From Agrostemma githago (Eukaryota > Streptophyta > Magnoliopsida > Caryophyllales > Caryophyllaceae): a stretch of 64,000 nucleotides of DNA. The notes beneath the pieces were generated by a model. It ran no database searches. It was not told where the DNA came from and saw only the letters and a list, made by a program, of their open reading frames with translations. Of the stretch, positions 1-9,789 are shown piece by piece. The translations under genes and the position numbers were made by a program. Each line of letters starts with the position of its first letter. Position 1 is the first letter of the stretch. The stretch is from contig OY288262.1 in assembly GCA_958450325.1 (NCBI GenBank), positions 7,917,142 through 7,981,141 of the forward strand, in the 5' to 3' direction.

Positions 1-116
1 TTTTGAATTTGGTGTTTCCGATAAACTGTCAGTATATCTCCATTTCAGGAAGACGTAGTGTTTTCAAAATCATAATAATGACATTGAACCTTGATATATT
101 AATTGATTTGTTTATT
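1..116 (+). repeat. 116-bp direct repeat, left copy
   Basis: Every base of 1-116 recurs at 7037-7152 with a constant offset of 7036 and no mismatch. Similarity stops exactly where the 3' (poly-A) end of the LINE begins, at 117. The left copy may extend beyond the window start. The right copy continues into ordinary AT-rich sequence, so 7153 looks like the unoccupied counterpart of the LINE junction at 117. Confidence 0.97.
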
Positions 117-146
117 TTTTATTTTTTGAAATCCACAACGGGATAC

Positions 147-1007
147 TTAAAGACTAACAGCCAAATCGTCTTCTGCAATTGTGACAAAGTTCACCGGAAA
201 ATCATCCACCCAAACTTGACGACCCGGCAACACAGGGAATCCAAAATGAGCCATGGCGTGAGCTAGCCTGTTCCTTTCTCGCTTCGCGAAAGACCACTTG
301 ACCACCACGCTAGCCAGAACCATCCGTACTTCCTCACAAATGAGAAACAACTCGCTTCGACCCTCCTTCTTCCCCCGTAGAATCTCAATCACAGGCTTGC
401 AATCGCTCTCGATCTCGACCCGCGTGATACCCCTCCGCACAGCCTCCCTCGATGCTTCCAGGATCGCCTCGGCCTCTGCCTCAAACACCTCATCCACCTC
501 CACATCTCTTCTAGCAATAGCCCATTCAATCACCCCATCCTCGTCTCTGCACACAACCCCCATGCCCGTCCCACGGCCCTCTTTCCTGCCCGCATCACAA
601 TTAATCTTCTTCCTTCCCCTCCCCGGTCTCCTCCATCTCGATCCTCCATCCCCAGTCTCCCTACCATCACCCTCATGCCCGATCCCACTCCTCAAAGCCT
701 CTCCCCCCTCACCTCGCATTTCCTTGCGTAGCTCCGCAACCTGCCACCCAACCCCTCGGCTCGTCACACTCTTACCCTCGAAAACCCATTTATTCCGAGC
801 TTCCCAAATACCCCAACACACCACCATGAACCTCTCCCGATCCTCCACCTCCATATCTCTCCATAAGTCCTCCACCCACTCCCTCACCCTCTCATGCCCA
901 TCAACTTTCTTTATCTCCATCCCCTCCCCATCCCATAAACCCCCACCCACCCGCACCCCTTCACAAGATGGAGACAAGTCTCCACCTCTCAACAACACAC
1001 TGGGCAA
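147..1007 (-). pseudogene. LINE ORF2 C-terminus: RNase H (RVT_3)
   Basis: A 286-codon open stretch. Its second half has the RNase H signature of plant LINE ORF2: NCDAG with the first catalytic Asp, then AEAEA with the Glu, then IESD with the second Asp, and a final KRERNRLAHAMA segment. In the life cycle this domain removes RNA from the RNA-DNA hybrid. The first third is a low-complexity, Arg/Glu-rich linker after the zf-RVT region. It lies in a different frame from the segment upstream, so it is separated from the rest of ORF2 by a frameshift near 1010. The stop at 147 is followed by about 30 bases and the tail. Confidence 0.85.
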
Positions 1008-1009
1008 AC

Positions 1010-1534
1010 CACATCAATGGACGTAATACGGGCAGCAAGGTTACCTCTCGTCGGCAAAGCGTCATTACAGAGTTGCCAAAAGAAAACCTTAATCCTCGGG
1101 ATGACATCAGCCTGCCAAATCATCTTCTAAATCTTCATCTCCGCCTCCCGAAACGACGGGCCCTCCTCCCCATTCCACTCCCCCATGATCATTTTGTTGG
1201 CCGACCTCACCGAATAATCTCCATTTCTTTCGAAATCCCAGCACCACCCGTCCTCCCTATCCCTCCTATCAACCCGCATATTGAGGATCAAAGCTCGGTG
1301 CATAGGCAAAAACAGCCCATCAATTTTCTCCTCATCCTATCCCTTCCCAGCCGGGTTTAGCAGTTCTCCAACTCTCAAATCTGGGTCATTCCCCGTCGAC
1401 ATCCAATCCCTGCCCAGCTTACCCCTACCGCCCTTCACACACCTGTCACGCCACACAAAAGTATCTGCCTCGTTCCCTATCGTCCTCCTGGCCCCACCCA
1501 GAACCACCTCGCGCACCTCCAAATTCCCCGCCAA
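1010..1534 (-). pseudogene. LINE ORF2 zf-RVT region, broken
   Basis: This covers the segment between RT and RNase H. One frame reads RRTIGNEADTFVWRDR and then, after an in-frame stop at about 1337, WCWDFERNGDYSVRSANK. Another TAG at 1127 interrupts a stretch that continues with VFFWQLCNDALPTRGNL and VVCPVC. These are the hallmarks of the zf-RVT (zinc-binding in reverse transcriptase) domain of plant LINE ORF2. Frame is lost at both ends. The role is structural or nucleic-acid binding in the ORF2 protein. Confidence 0.75.
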
Positions 1535-3468
1535 GTGTAGCTCGGGTTTCGCCCAACATCAGCCCTCTCAAAAGTCGTATTTGGGAAATATCTAGCTTTA
1601 AGAACCCTAGCAGCGAGCGAATTTCTCTCCGTCATCAAACGCCAAGCCAACTTACCCAAGAGCGCCAAATTGAAAGCATGGTAATCTTTAAATCCCAACC
1701 CACCAAGATATTTTGGCCTACAAAGCTTATTCGAGGCAATCCAAGGTATTTTCCGTTTCCCATTATCTGAACCCCACCAAAATTTCGACACTAAGGAGCG
1801 TAACTCACTACAGAAATTTTGCGGCAACTTGAATACACTCATAGAATAGGTGGAGATTGATTGGGCGACAGCCTTTATCAAAACTTCTTTACCTGCCTTT
1901 GAAAGTAGCATTCCTTTCCATCCCTGCAATTTTTTACACAACTTATCCCAAATAATATTGGTCAGCTCCCTCTTAGAATGACCCAACCTAGTAGGCAATC
2001 CTAAGTACAACCCAGGGCTAGCCACCACTCTCACCTCTAGCACCTCCGCTACAGTCTCCCTCCTATTCAGGCTCGTGCCTGAACTAAACGAAACCGTAGT
2101 TTTCTGAAAATTTACCTTTTGCCCCGAAACCGCTTCATAGCTCCCAAGAATCTCACGAACCTTCGTCGCCTCCTCCACTCTAGCCCGCACAAAGAAAATG
2201 CTATCGTCAACAATCAATAGGTGGGTGACCATGGGAGCCTGTCTCGTAACCTTGATCCCATGAATCGTGCCACACTCAGCAGCACGTCTCATCAGGTTTG
2301 AGAGAACTTCAGCACAAAGAATAAAAAGATATGGTGAAATGGGATCGCCTTGTCGAATTCCCCGACTTGGCTTGAATTCCCTCGATGGCTTTCCATTAAT
2401 TAAAATAGCAAAAGTCACCGAAGAAATGCACATCATAACCCGGTCCACCCACCCATCCTCAAATCACATACATCGAAGTACCCTCTCAACAAACACCCAC
2501 TCCACCCTATCGTACGCCTTCTCCATGTCAAGCTTGACCGCCATATGTCCTTCTCCAGACCTAGTGTTCTTCATATGATGAAACATCTCAAACGCCACCA
2601 GGATATTGTCAGTAATCTGTCTACCTGGAGTAAAAGCACCCTGATTAATAGACACCACCTCCCCAAGGAAAAGTTTCAGACGGTTAGCTAAAACTTTGGA
2701 AACCAGCTTATAGATAACATTACACAGGCTGATCGGTCTAAACTCCCTCATCTTCGCAGGATTTTTAACCTTAGGAATAAGAACGATATAGATTTTATTG
2801 CATTCCGGCGGTAAATCCCCCCCACGCAAGACCCTCAGAACCATACCAACAACTCGCTTGCCCACAATATGCCAGTAGGTTTGGTAGAACAAACCATTCA
2901 TTCCATCAGGACCAGGAGCCTTCAAAGGATGCATTTGCTCCAACGCTCTAATAACTTCCTCCTCGCTATACTCCGTTCGCAACACCTCATTCATTCGCCC
3001 ACTTACCCTCCCCTCCATTCCCTCCAAAACCTTCTCAAAGTCTCTTGGATTTGCAGTGGAAAAGAGACTCAAAAAGTAATCACAGGCTACACGCTCGATG
3101 TCACTCTCCCTCTCCCAAACCCGACCCCCTTCATCCTCCAACTTCACAATTCTATTCCTCACTTTCCTTTGACCCCCCTTACGATGGAAAAATTTAGTAT
3201 TTTTATCTCCCTCCTTCAACCATAAGGCCCTTGACCTCTGCTTCCAGTATATCTCTTCTTGCTGAGCCAGCTTCGCGATCTCCCGAACAAGTCTCTTTCT
3301 CTCCTCCACATTACGTCTATCCCGCCTACTTCCCTCCAACTGAACCAACCTCCCTCTCATTCTCTTTATGCTCCTCATAATTTTTCCAATACTGAACCCC
3401 TTCCACGTAAGCAACTCCTCGCTACACCTAGTGAGACTGGCGTAAATATCCTTATCACACGCCCCCAC
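1477..3468 (-). pseudogene. LINE ORF2 reverse transcriptase
   Basis: Two open blocks in one frame (3468-2464 and 2448-1477) are separated by a single TGA at 2464. The upstream block holds the RT fingers, including APGPDGMNGLFYQTYW, PKVKNPAKMREFRPISLCNV and LDMEKAYDRVEW. The downstream block has SRGIRQGDPISPYLF and the catalytic box as IVDDS in place of the usual FADDS; both Asp residues are kept. The thumb and connection follow, ending in ARYFPNTTFERADVGRNPSY. The enzyme would copy the LINE RNA at the nicked target site. Frameshifts join it to the endonuclease (about 3470) and to zf-RVT (about 1530). Confidence 0.9.
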
Positions 3469-4253
3469 ACCCGTCGTATAGCATCCTCACACCCACTCTC
3501 ACTCACCCACACTTGCTCAAAACGGAACAATCTTTGATCCCTCCCCACCGCCTCGCTACCACGGTCCAACACCAGCTTAATAGAAAGGTGGTCAGACCAC
3601 TCCCTCGTAAGGTGGAGTAGCTTGGCTCTAGGAAATAGAAGCAGCCACTCCTCATTAGCAAAGGCCCGGTCTAATCTACATTGCCTATTATCCTCCCCCA
3701 CTTGCCCATTATCATACGTAAACGCATGACCCTCAAAGGATATATCTTGAAACCCACACACATCAACAGCTTCACGAAAATTATTCATCTGCCACTGCGC
3801 CCTTAACCCACCACTCATCTCAGTCGCATAAAGGATCTCATTGAAGTCTCCCATGCACACCCAAGCGCCCTCATACTCTTCACGTAGCAAGTGCAGTAGC
3901 TGCCACGACAGATATTTATCTCCCACCGAAGGCCACCCATAAAACCCAGTAACTCGCCACGAACTCCCTCCCAGCATGATATTAAAATCCATATGATGAA
4001 GTGAGGAGGATCGTAAAGTCACCTCCATGTCCTTCCTCTACAGAAAAGCTAAATCCCCTGATCTACCAGCACTATATACTTCTAAGCTATCGTACTCATC
4101 CAAACCAGCGCACAATGTACGAAACTCCATACTGCTAAGCTTCGTTTCGCACAAAAAAGCTATAGCATGGGCCTCCCTCCGCAACAACCTGCGGAGGCCG
4201 CCTACTACATCGGGATTGCCCAGCCCCCTGCAGTTGAGGCTCAAAAGACTCAT
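3375..4253 (-). pseudogene. LINE ORF2 N-terminus: AP-type endonuclease
   Basis: Starts with MSLLSLNCRGLGNP, the usual beginning of plant LINE ORF2, followed by FLCETKL, MGDFNEIL, LDRAFANEEW and WSDHLSI. These are the conserved blocks of the exonuclease-endonuclease-phosphatase fold that nicks target DNA. A TAG at 4038-4040 interrupts it in frame and the remainder continues at 4028. The start at 4253 overlaps the ORF1 stop by four bases, the usual ORF1/ORF2 arrangement. Frame is lost near 3470 before the RT. The reading frame of 4027-4302 on the other strand is a shadow. Confidence 0.88.
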
Positions 4254-5575
4254 AATGCCGGGCGGGGCTGATTCTTCTCAGCATCCGCCTCAGCTGAACT
4301 GACACACATGACTAATTTTTTCTTTTTTCCTCCATCTTCGCTAACCTCAACCTCTCCATCCCGCCCACGCTTCCCCATCGTCAACCCCATCCCTTCATCC
4401 TGGACACCATAACCCTCTCCTCCTGCCTTCCTCCCCCTTTCCCCCTGCTCTTTCCTAACCCAAGTCCCCTTCCCAGCAGTCTTGTTTTGTGTGCCCCCTA
4501 CCCCAGCAAGAACAGCCCCTACGTCCCTCTCCTCTACTCTATCCACCACCATAGCATCCTCCCAAACTGTCACTACCCTCGCCTTCTGACTGCCCTTCTC
4601 ACATTCTACATGCACGCTCCCACCTTCCACAGTTATTCTTTTTTCCCCAACACTCCTCCCCTCCCCCTCAACCCCTCCAGCCTCCTGTCCCACCCTCCCA
4701 GATTCATGTTCCCCCACCAACACACTCCTTCGGACCACCACAGACTTCAACCGCTCAACTAAATTAGCTACCGCTTTCTCCTCCTTTCGACTAGCTTCGT
4801 TGTCGAACTCTTGTTCAAGCCTCCTCCCTCTGCTCGTCTTAGCTTCCCCCGTCATTTTATACGGCCTCCAGGGAGAGGCCCTCAAGTCCTCCCCGTACCG
4901 CAACTCCCCTTCCTCGTATGGCCCTTCTTCACAGTTCCTTTCCCCGTGTCCTAGCAGTCCACATCCATAACAAAAAGTAGGTAGCTTTTCATATTTTACG
5001 TCAAATTGTACCAGATTCCCACTCTTCATTTGAATCTCCACTTTGTCGTGGAGAGCCTTACGAACATCATGAAGTATCCTCACCCTAACGGCCCTCTCAA
5101 TCTCCGGAATCGGCGCAATTTCCGCCTTCAAAAACGCACCCAACTGATCCCCAATTTGACGCAAGTTGTTCTCATTTGTACGCCCTTGGAGAGGAAGGTC
5201 GTACACACGAGCCCAAAAGGGAACATGGAATAAAAGGATCTCAGTAAGTTTCCCCTCCCCCAAAGGATCATTAAAACACCACACAAATTTGTCGAAATGC
5301 CATGGCTGGCCCTCAACAACCTTTTCTTTATCTTTCTCAGTCTCAAAACGGAAAACAAAAATATGGTCTTTCACATCGAGAACATTGCCAACGATCTTAC
5401 CTTTAACGTTCCAAAGTTTGATCATTGTATCGATAGCCTCTCTTACGTTTATGGATTTCGTCGTCTATAGTTTCCCAACCAGCACATACTCCGCCTTCCC
5501 ATCAACTTGGATGTCTTCGTCCGCCCACTGAAAATTCGACGGTTGGCCCACCTTCTCCTTCCCTTTCCGCGATCG
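4250..5575 (-). pseudogene. LINE ORF1, RNA-binding protein (DUF4283-like plus CCHC knuckle)
   Basis: The frame runs from about 5575 (ERSRKGKEKVGQPSNFQWADE) through one TAG at 5465-5467 into a 391-codon open stretch to 4250. It resembles the DUF4283/zf-CCHC_4 architecture of plant LINE ORF1: a region with FVWCFNDPL and PFWARVYDLP, then the CX2CX4HX4C knuckle CYGCGLLGHGERNC, then a charged, low-complexity C-terminus ending in ADAEKNQPRPAL. ORF1 proteins bind the element RNA. No ATG lies in frame at the expected start; an indel in a G6 run near 5580 may be responsible. Confidence 0.85.
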
Positions 5576-5780
5576 TTCAACCCCCCTCGATAACCAGATT
5601 ATGCACCATGGAAGCAAAGGAACAAAAGATTGTAGCACGTAAATGATGAAAGAACTGATCAGATGAAACCCTATTCGTAAATAGGGAGAAAACTTGGAGG
5701 CAAAGAGAAAACTAGGAAACCCTAGCAGAGAACTCTCATAGAAACCCTAGAGAGAAAATGTCGGACCAGTGATTATTGTT

Positions 5781-5968
5781 TTCTGAATCACGACACTCAT
5801 CTGGATAGAAGTACTTATAATCGGGTACATTGAGTTCCAACGTAACTCGGAGCTGGACCCGGAAAAGAGGCGCTGTACCCAGGTGGATCCTACTTCGACC
5901 CATTGGGTCTAGCGGCCGACCCCGAAAAGAAGGAAACCCTCCAGCTGGCAGAGATCAAACATGCCAGG
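5781..5968 (+). pseudogene. LHCB4: LHCB4 (CP29) light-harvesting protein, exon fragment
   Basis: From 5781 the plus strand reads F-stop-ITTLIWIEVLIIGYIEFQ, then RNSELDPEKR. After a two-base insertion near 5874 it continues LYPGGSYFDPLGLAADPEKK and ETLQLAEIKHAR. This matches the third-helix region of the minor photosystem II antenna protein CP29, a chlorophyll a/b-binding protein of the thylakoid membrane, including the E..H..R chlorophyll ligand and ion-pair segment. Similarity stops abruptly after HAR, before the conserved LAM. About 62 codons of a protein of roughly 285 residues are present. A stop (TGA at 5784) and the frame change show it is dead. It is a relocated fragment, not a gene. 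Confidence 0.85.
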
Positions 5969-5969
5969 G

Positions 5970-6258
5970 AAGTCTAAATGATGTATTTCCTATTTGTCAC
6001 TGGATGAATAACAAGGTTTTATTGGAGTGCGAAGGCCTGAAATTATTCCTGTGTGATCCAAATACACAAAAAATGAAGGATCTTGGGTTTGAGGGACTGC
6101 GTCGGTGCCAAGGATTTTTCCCTTACATGGAAAGCCTTGTTTCGGTCAAGGACAGGGATGATGGGCAAGTTGAAATGGGCTCAACAGATGAAAATGATCT
6201 AAATCTAAAGGGCACTAAAAATGGGTCGTTTTCGCGATGTGAAGCTCATCAAAAATAG
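5970..6258 (+). pseudogene. F-box-associated (FBA) domain, C-terminal fragment
   Basis: The stretch VFPICHWMNNKVLLECEG, LKLFLCDPNTQKMKDLGF, FPYMESLVSV is the C-terminal part of the F-box-associated interaction domain of the large plant F-box protein family, the substrate-binding half of SCF ubiquitin ligases. The F-box motif and the first kelch-like part are absent. The frame is open from 5830 to 6258. An ATG at 5830, inside the LHCB4 piece read out of frame, would give a 142-residue chimera. The C-terminus after about 6200 (EMGSTDENDLNLKG...) does not resemble the family. Confidence 0.75.
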
Positions 6259-6479
6259 GAATGTCTTTCCTCATGTACCTCCTCCTCAAACCAAACATAT
6301 ATTCAATATCAAGAGACGGACGTCATATTTATGCAAATTGATGTTACACATTCCATAAGGAGAAACCATTCAATTCCTAAATATAAATGAGACTAGTTAG
6401 GGATGTTATTGGCCTAGGAAGCTCTAAATCCTCAGAATTTTGTGGGTTGCCGACAAAATGGTCAAATTTACTCATTTGG

Positions 6480-6666
6480 CAATTAACAATTCAATATGCA
6501 TTCATATCAAAATCATCTCATCTCAAGTATTACATGCATTTAGACACGGAGTCAGCTGTCAATTAGTAGAAATCATGTAAAACGCAATGTCATTATCGCC
6601 ACAATGTAAACAATTAACAGTTCAATAGGCATTCATATCAAAGTCATCTCATCTCAAGTATTATAT
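6480..6666 (+). repeat. Imperfect direct repeat of about 59 bp
   Basis: The block at 6480-6538 (CAATTAACAATTCAATATGC and on to TCAAGTATTA) recurs at 6608-6666 with a few substitutions. Both copies lie between the F-box fragment and the right 116-bp repeat. A weak minus-strand open frame (6644-6871, rich in Lys/Glu) overlaps the second copy; I do not recognise it and doubt it is coding. Confidence 0.7.
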
Positions 6667-7036
6667 GATAGACTGCAGCATTTATGATGTTGTTTATAAG
6701 CACCCTTTGTTCAATCTCGAGTATTTCATCTTCTTCCTCCAAATTTGATATACTGCACGAGGTTTTACTTCTTTTTTTGCGGGTGTTAACTTGCTTAATT
6801 GGGTTGGTTTCTTGTCTCTTCAATTTCAGAAGCTGTATGGCCACAATGTAAACATCATCATTTTTCTCCAATAATGTTGGCTACAAACCCAATACAATGA
6901 ACTAAGAAGCACGCACAAAACAAACCCGTGAAAATTTTCAAATTTAATTGCTCAATGCTAATACAAAATGAATATGTAAGTGATTTACGAATACTTAGTT
7001 GCTTCGATCATCAAACTGGCAATCCTTCGTTCTTTC

Positions 7037-7152
7037 TTTTGAATTTGGTGTTTCCGATAAACTGTCAGTATATCTCCATTTCAGGAAGACGTAGTGTTTT
7101 CAAAATCATAATAATGACATTGAACCTTGATATATTAATTGATTTGTTTATT
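7037..7152 (+). repeat. 116-bp direct repeat, right copy
   Basis: Identical to 1-116. It is followed by AGGTAATG in place of LINE sequence, so it looks like the empty-site version of the LINE 3' junction. It lies inside the presumed Helitron body. Confidence 0.97.
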
Positions 7153-7681
7153 AGGTAATGTATTTTTACAGTTTTGGTTATTAAAAAATAATAGTATTGA
7201 AATGTGAATGATAGTTATGAAATGTGATATGTAATGTTTTGCCAATGAAACATAAATGTGATATTTTCGATCAATGTTTACTTCTACACATGATAGAATT
7301 TTCAAGTTGGTTGTAATTGTAACTTGTCCAACAATAATACAGATGACATTATTATATCATAACCATTGCCTAACAATAAAATACAAACATGTATAATAAT
7401 CCTCAATGCATAATAATATTTTTAAATGTCAAATTGGAGTAGGCGGATGGACAATGAAAATGGGGATCTACAAACCATATTCATACAATGTATTCTTCCA
7501 CGATTCTTTTTGTCCTATATAATGTTGTCCATGGACTTATCATACAAACACTTCAACGTATTCTACGTTGTTCGGTCCTTCGTACACCTATTAACACGCG
7601 TATGGATGATCACACTCTTTTGAATAATTGACGATCAATCCTGCCTTACTTCATTAGAGAATATCAATTAAAGAACCACAA

Positions 7682-7713
7682 CCCGTGAAATTTTTCACGG
7701 GTATCACACTAGT
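7682..7713 (+). other. Helitron 3' terminus (hairpin plus CTAG-T)
   Basis: CCCGTGAAA-TT-TTTCACGGG forms a perfect 9-bp stem with a 2-nt loop at 7682-7701. It is followed seven bases later by CTAG (7709-7712) and a T (7713). A GC-rich hairpin just before CTRR, with insertion ahead of T, is the diagnostic 3' end of Helitrons. A related half-site, CCCGTGAAAATTTTCA, lies at about 6925 but has no paired arm. Confidence 0.8.
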
Positions 7714-8607
7714 TCAGTAATTTAGTTTAGAGTTTTTATTAGCATTGAAATTCTTCTAGTTTGTAATCATACTTTTAGATCGTCAATCTTTCAATCTACA
7801 TAATTGATACTTTTTCTAATTCTATTATTTTTATATTGTCTTTTATTATACTTAATTTATTTATTGCTTTATCTTTTAGTATGAGGAGCTAAATAATTCA
7901 TGTAGGGTTAAAGGGGATCTATGATTGAATTGAGGATGTTAGCTTGATTATTTATTTGATTGATCATTCATATGTTATTGTCTTACTACTTATCTTGTAT
8001 CGTTGTTTTTGCTAGTTTGAGACGTTGAACTAGTTGAATGTTTAGGAACCCAAACCTAAGATCGAAAGCCTGGTAAGGGTAGACTTACAAGTAAGTGGGT
8101 AGGATAATCTGGTAAGTTGCGAGAGCCCGCATCCTATGGTTGACATAAGATTTGAAAGGCCGTGTCTTTGCCCTAAATAACCTTTGATTGATTGGTTGAT
8201 TGATTAATTAATTAACTTTATCCAACTGAATTTCATAGTTAACCGAAAAGCCATAGATATCTTTAATATTGTTAGAACCTCTTTAATATACATTATTGCA
8301 TTAGTTTAGATAAAAACCAACCAAACCGGAATCAAATAGTTTAGAATCAATTTTAGATAATTAGCAATATTCATCCATCTCTCTGTGTTTCGACCATACT
8401 TGCCACTAGCTATTTGTTAGTCGTTTGTTAGTTTTATTTTGACTTAGATGATATGACTTTAGCCTTGTCAATACGCTTCGTTTTTGATAAAAAAAATTGA
8501 CCATCCATAACTTTTGAATCTGTTCTTGAAAATTGATAAACTTTTTTTTTTTCAAATTAAAAATCCTTTAATGATGGTGAATTTGAAAAAAAAAGTTGTC
8601 GCCTTCC
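7714..8607 (+). other. AT-rich interval, possible eroded Athila-type LTR
   Basis: No coding sequence is seen. The segment TGTGTTTCGACCATACTTGC near 8385-8404, followed by a short run of weak repeats, recalls the U5 part of Athila LTRs, and the run of T-rich sequence with AATTGAGG at 7929 recalls their middle. No ends or target duplication can be placed, so this is tentative. Confidence 0.25.
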
Positions 8608-9360
8608 TGTAGACATCCGCATTTCGCCTGCTCGTGTATATGAAAGTTCCAAGCAAACACCCGATGATGATAGGACAATAACATGCTTCTAAAAAACTCG
8701 AATCATGGCTCACAATCAATGGTATCCGACTTAGACACATTTCAGAGTACAAATCTTACAAAACAGACCTCACAACCAGTCTTAGTAAGCCATTTCCAAT
8801 AAAACAAAGTTATTCTAAGTCAAAACCGCCACCGGGGGCAAAACCATCTTTTACCAAGCCAGTCAAACCATGTCAAAGCCGTAAAACCTGAAACATACCA
8901 AACGCCAAAATCAAGTAAAGGTTCATTCAAACACGTGCATCAAATCATGCCTTCAGTAGCCGGATATTTAACCCGCAAATCAAGCAACTTCCGAAACAAC
9001 ACACGCTTGACCGCACAGAACCGTGTATCCCAGAACCGATGCACGGGAACCCGTGCGCCCGAGCCTTGAGTTGCATGACACCGTATGCTCGAACCAAGAT
9101 TTTCGTATCTAGGTTTCAGCACCTAAACACAAGTCCAAACCCTTCTTACCTCTATAAATACAGACGTATGTCAAACATTTTAGAGGTCAACAAATACGAA
9201 TAAAAAACTCTATACAATCCCCATTACAATTCTTTCATAAAGCCTATTCCGAAATACAAACCCTAAGCACACTCTAACTCGACTACATATCGGAAAGTCT
9301 CCTCGTGTCATAATCGATACTGAAGGGAGCCTTATCTCGAACCTAGAACATGTATGTTGA
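8608..9360 (+). repeat. Truncated Tat/Ogre-type LTR (F)
   Basis: It begins TGTAGACATCC and continues with CAAACACCCGATGATGAT, the same 5' LTR edge as B (11646), C (22019) and, on the other strand, E (62099). It has a palindrome GCACGGG-AA-CCCGTGC at 9041-9056, TATAAATA at 9153-9160, and a transcript-like start region with CTCGTGTCATAATCGATAC. No PBS or right LTR edge follows, so the right limit (about 9360) is approximate. Confidence 0.55.
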
Positions 9361-9598
9361 TGGTGTCAAACTTCTTTTTCATTTCCATTACTAACTTTTA
9401 GTTATGTTACTAACCATATAACATTTTATTATCGCATCTAACATTTTATTATGGCATATAACATCGCTAACTCTTTACTTTCCGTTATTTATATTTCTAG
9501 TTCGGTAAAAACAATTTCAAAAGTAATGTTCATGATGGTGGCAGCTTATAACTACTATATATGGATGATGCGGAAATGGTTACTTGAACTTACCAAGA

Positions 9599-9712
9599 AT
9601 GGTGACTAATATTGTGCAAGAAGACGTTTTTTGTCGTCTCAGAGTAATGGTGCGTCAAGCTACGTTAACACAGGCTGATAATAAGATGGTTGATACTTTG
9701 ACTAGGAAGTAG
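9599..9712 (+). pseudogene. Unidentified 37-codon gene tail
   Basis: A short open frame ends QEDVFCRLRVMVRQATLTQA, DNKMVDTLTRK, stop, and is followed by AT-rich sequence resembling a 3' UTR. The regular composition and the clean stop suggest the 3' end of a real coding region. I do not recognise the family and upstream stops block any extension. It lies between two LTR fragments. Confidence 0.3.
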
Positions 9713-9789
9713 TTGTCTCTACATTTTAGTTCGGTTCATGTTACTTGAATTTGTATGTGTGTAAATACGCCTTTTGGTAATAATAATCT

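Larger units (their letters stand above)
117..5760 (-). mobile_element. L1-type LINE (non-LTR retrotransposon), decayed
   Basis: The minus strand reads, in order, a 5' leader with AGGGTTTC repeats, ORF1 with a zinc knuckle, ORF2 with apurinic endonuclease, reverse transcriptase, zf-RVT and a C-terminal RNase H, and then a short A-rich tail (plus-strand T-rich 117-127). This is the layout of plant L1 elements. The 5' end is placed near 5760 because LHCB4-like sequence on the other strand begins at 5781. At least two stops come from apparent TGG-to-TAG changes (5465 and 4038) and one from a GGA-to-TGA change (2464). There are frameshifts near 3470, 1530 and 1010, so it cannot make its proteins. 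No ordinary 7-20 bp target duplication is visible; see the 116-bp repeat. Confidence 0.9.
5761..7713 (+). mobile_element. 3' part of a Helitron carrying host-gene fragments
   Basis: The right end is defined by the Helitron 3' terminus at 7682-7713. The left end is not seen; it should start with TC after an A and may lie left of the window or beyond the LINE. The segment contains an LHCB4 fragment, an F-box-associated fragment, an imperfect 59-bp direct repeat (6480-6538 and 6608-6666) and the right copy of the 116-bp repeat. Helitrons are known to pick up host-gene pieces. No Rep/helicase gene is visible, so this would be a non-autonomous copy. Membership of the cargo in the Helitron is an inference from position and strand. 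Confidence 0.55.

Noticed and set aside
298..1026. Long plus-strand ORF across the LINE RNase H
   Set aside because: It is Ser/Pro/Thr-rich without family features and is the complement of the well-supported minus-strand RNase H frame.
6921..6940. Possible second Helitron end (CCCGTGAAAATTTTCA)
   Set aside because: Only half a hairpin and no CTRR-T follow, so it is not called.
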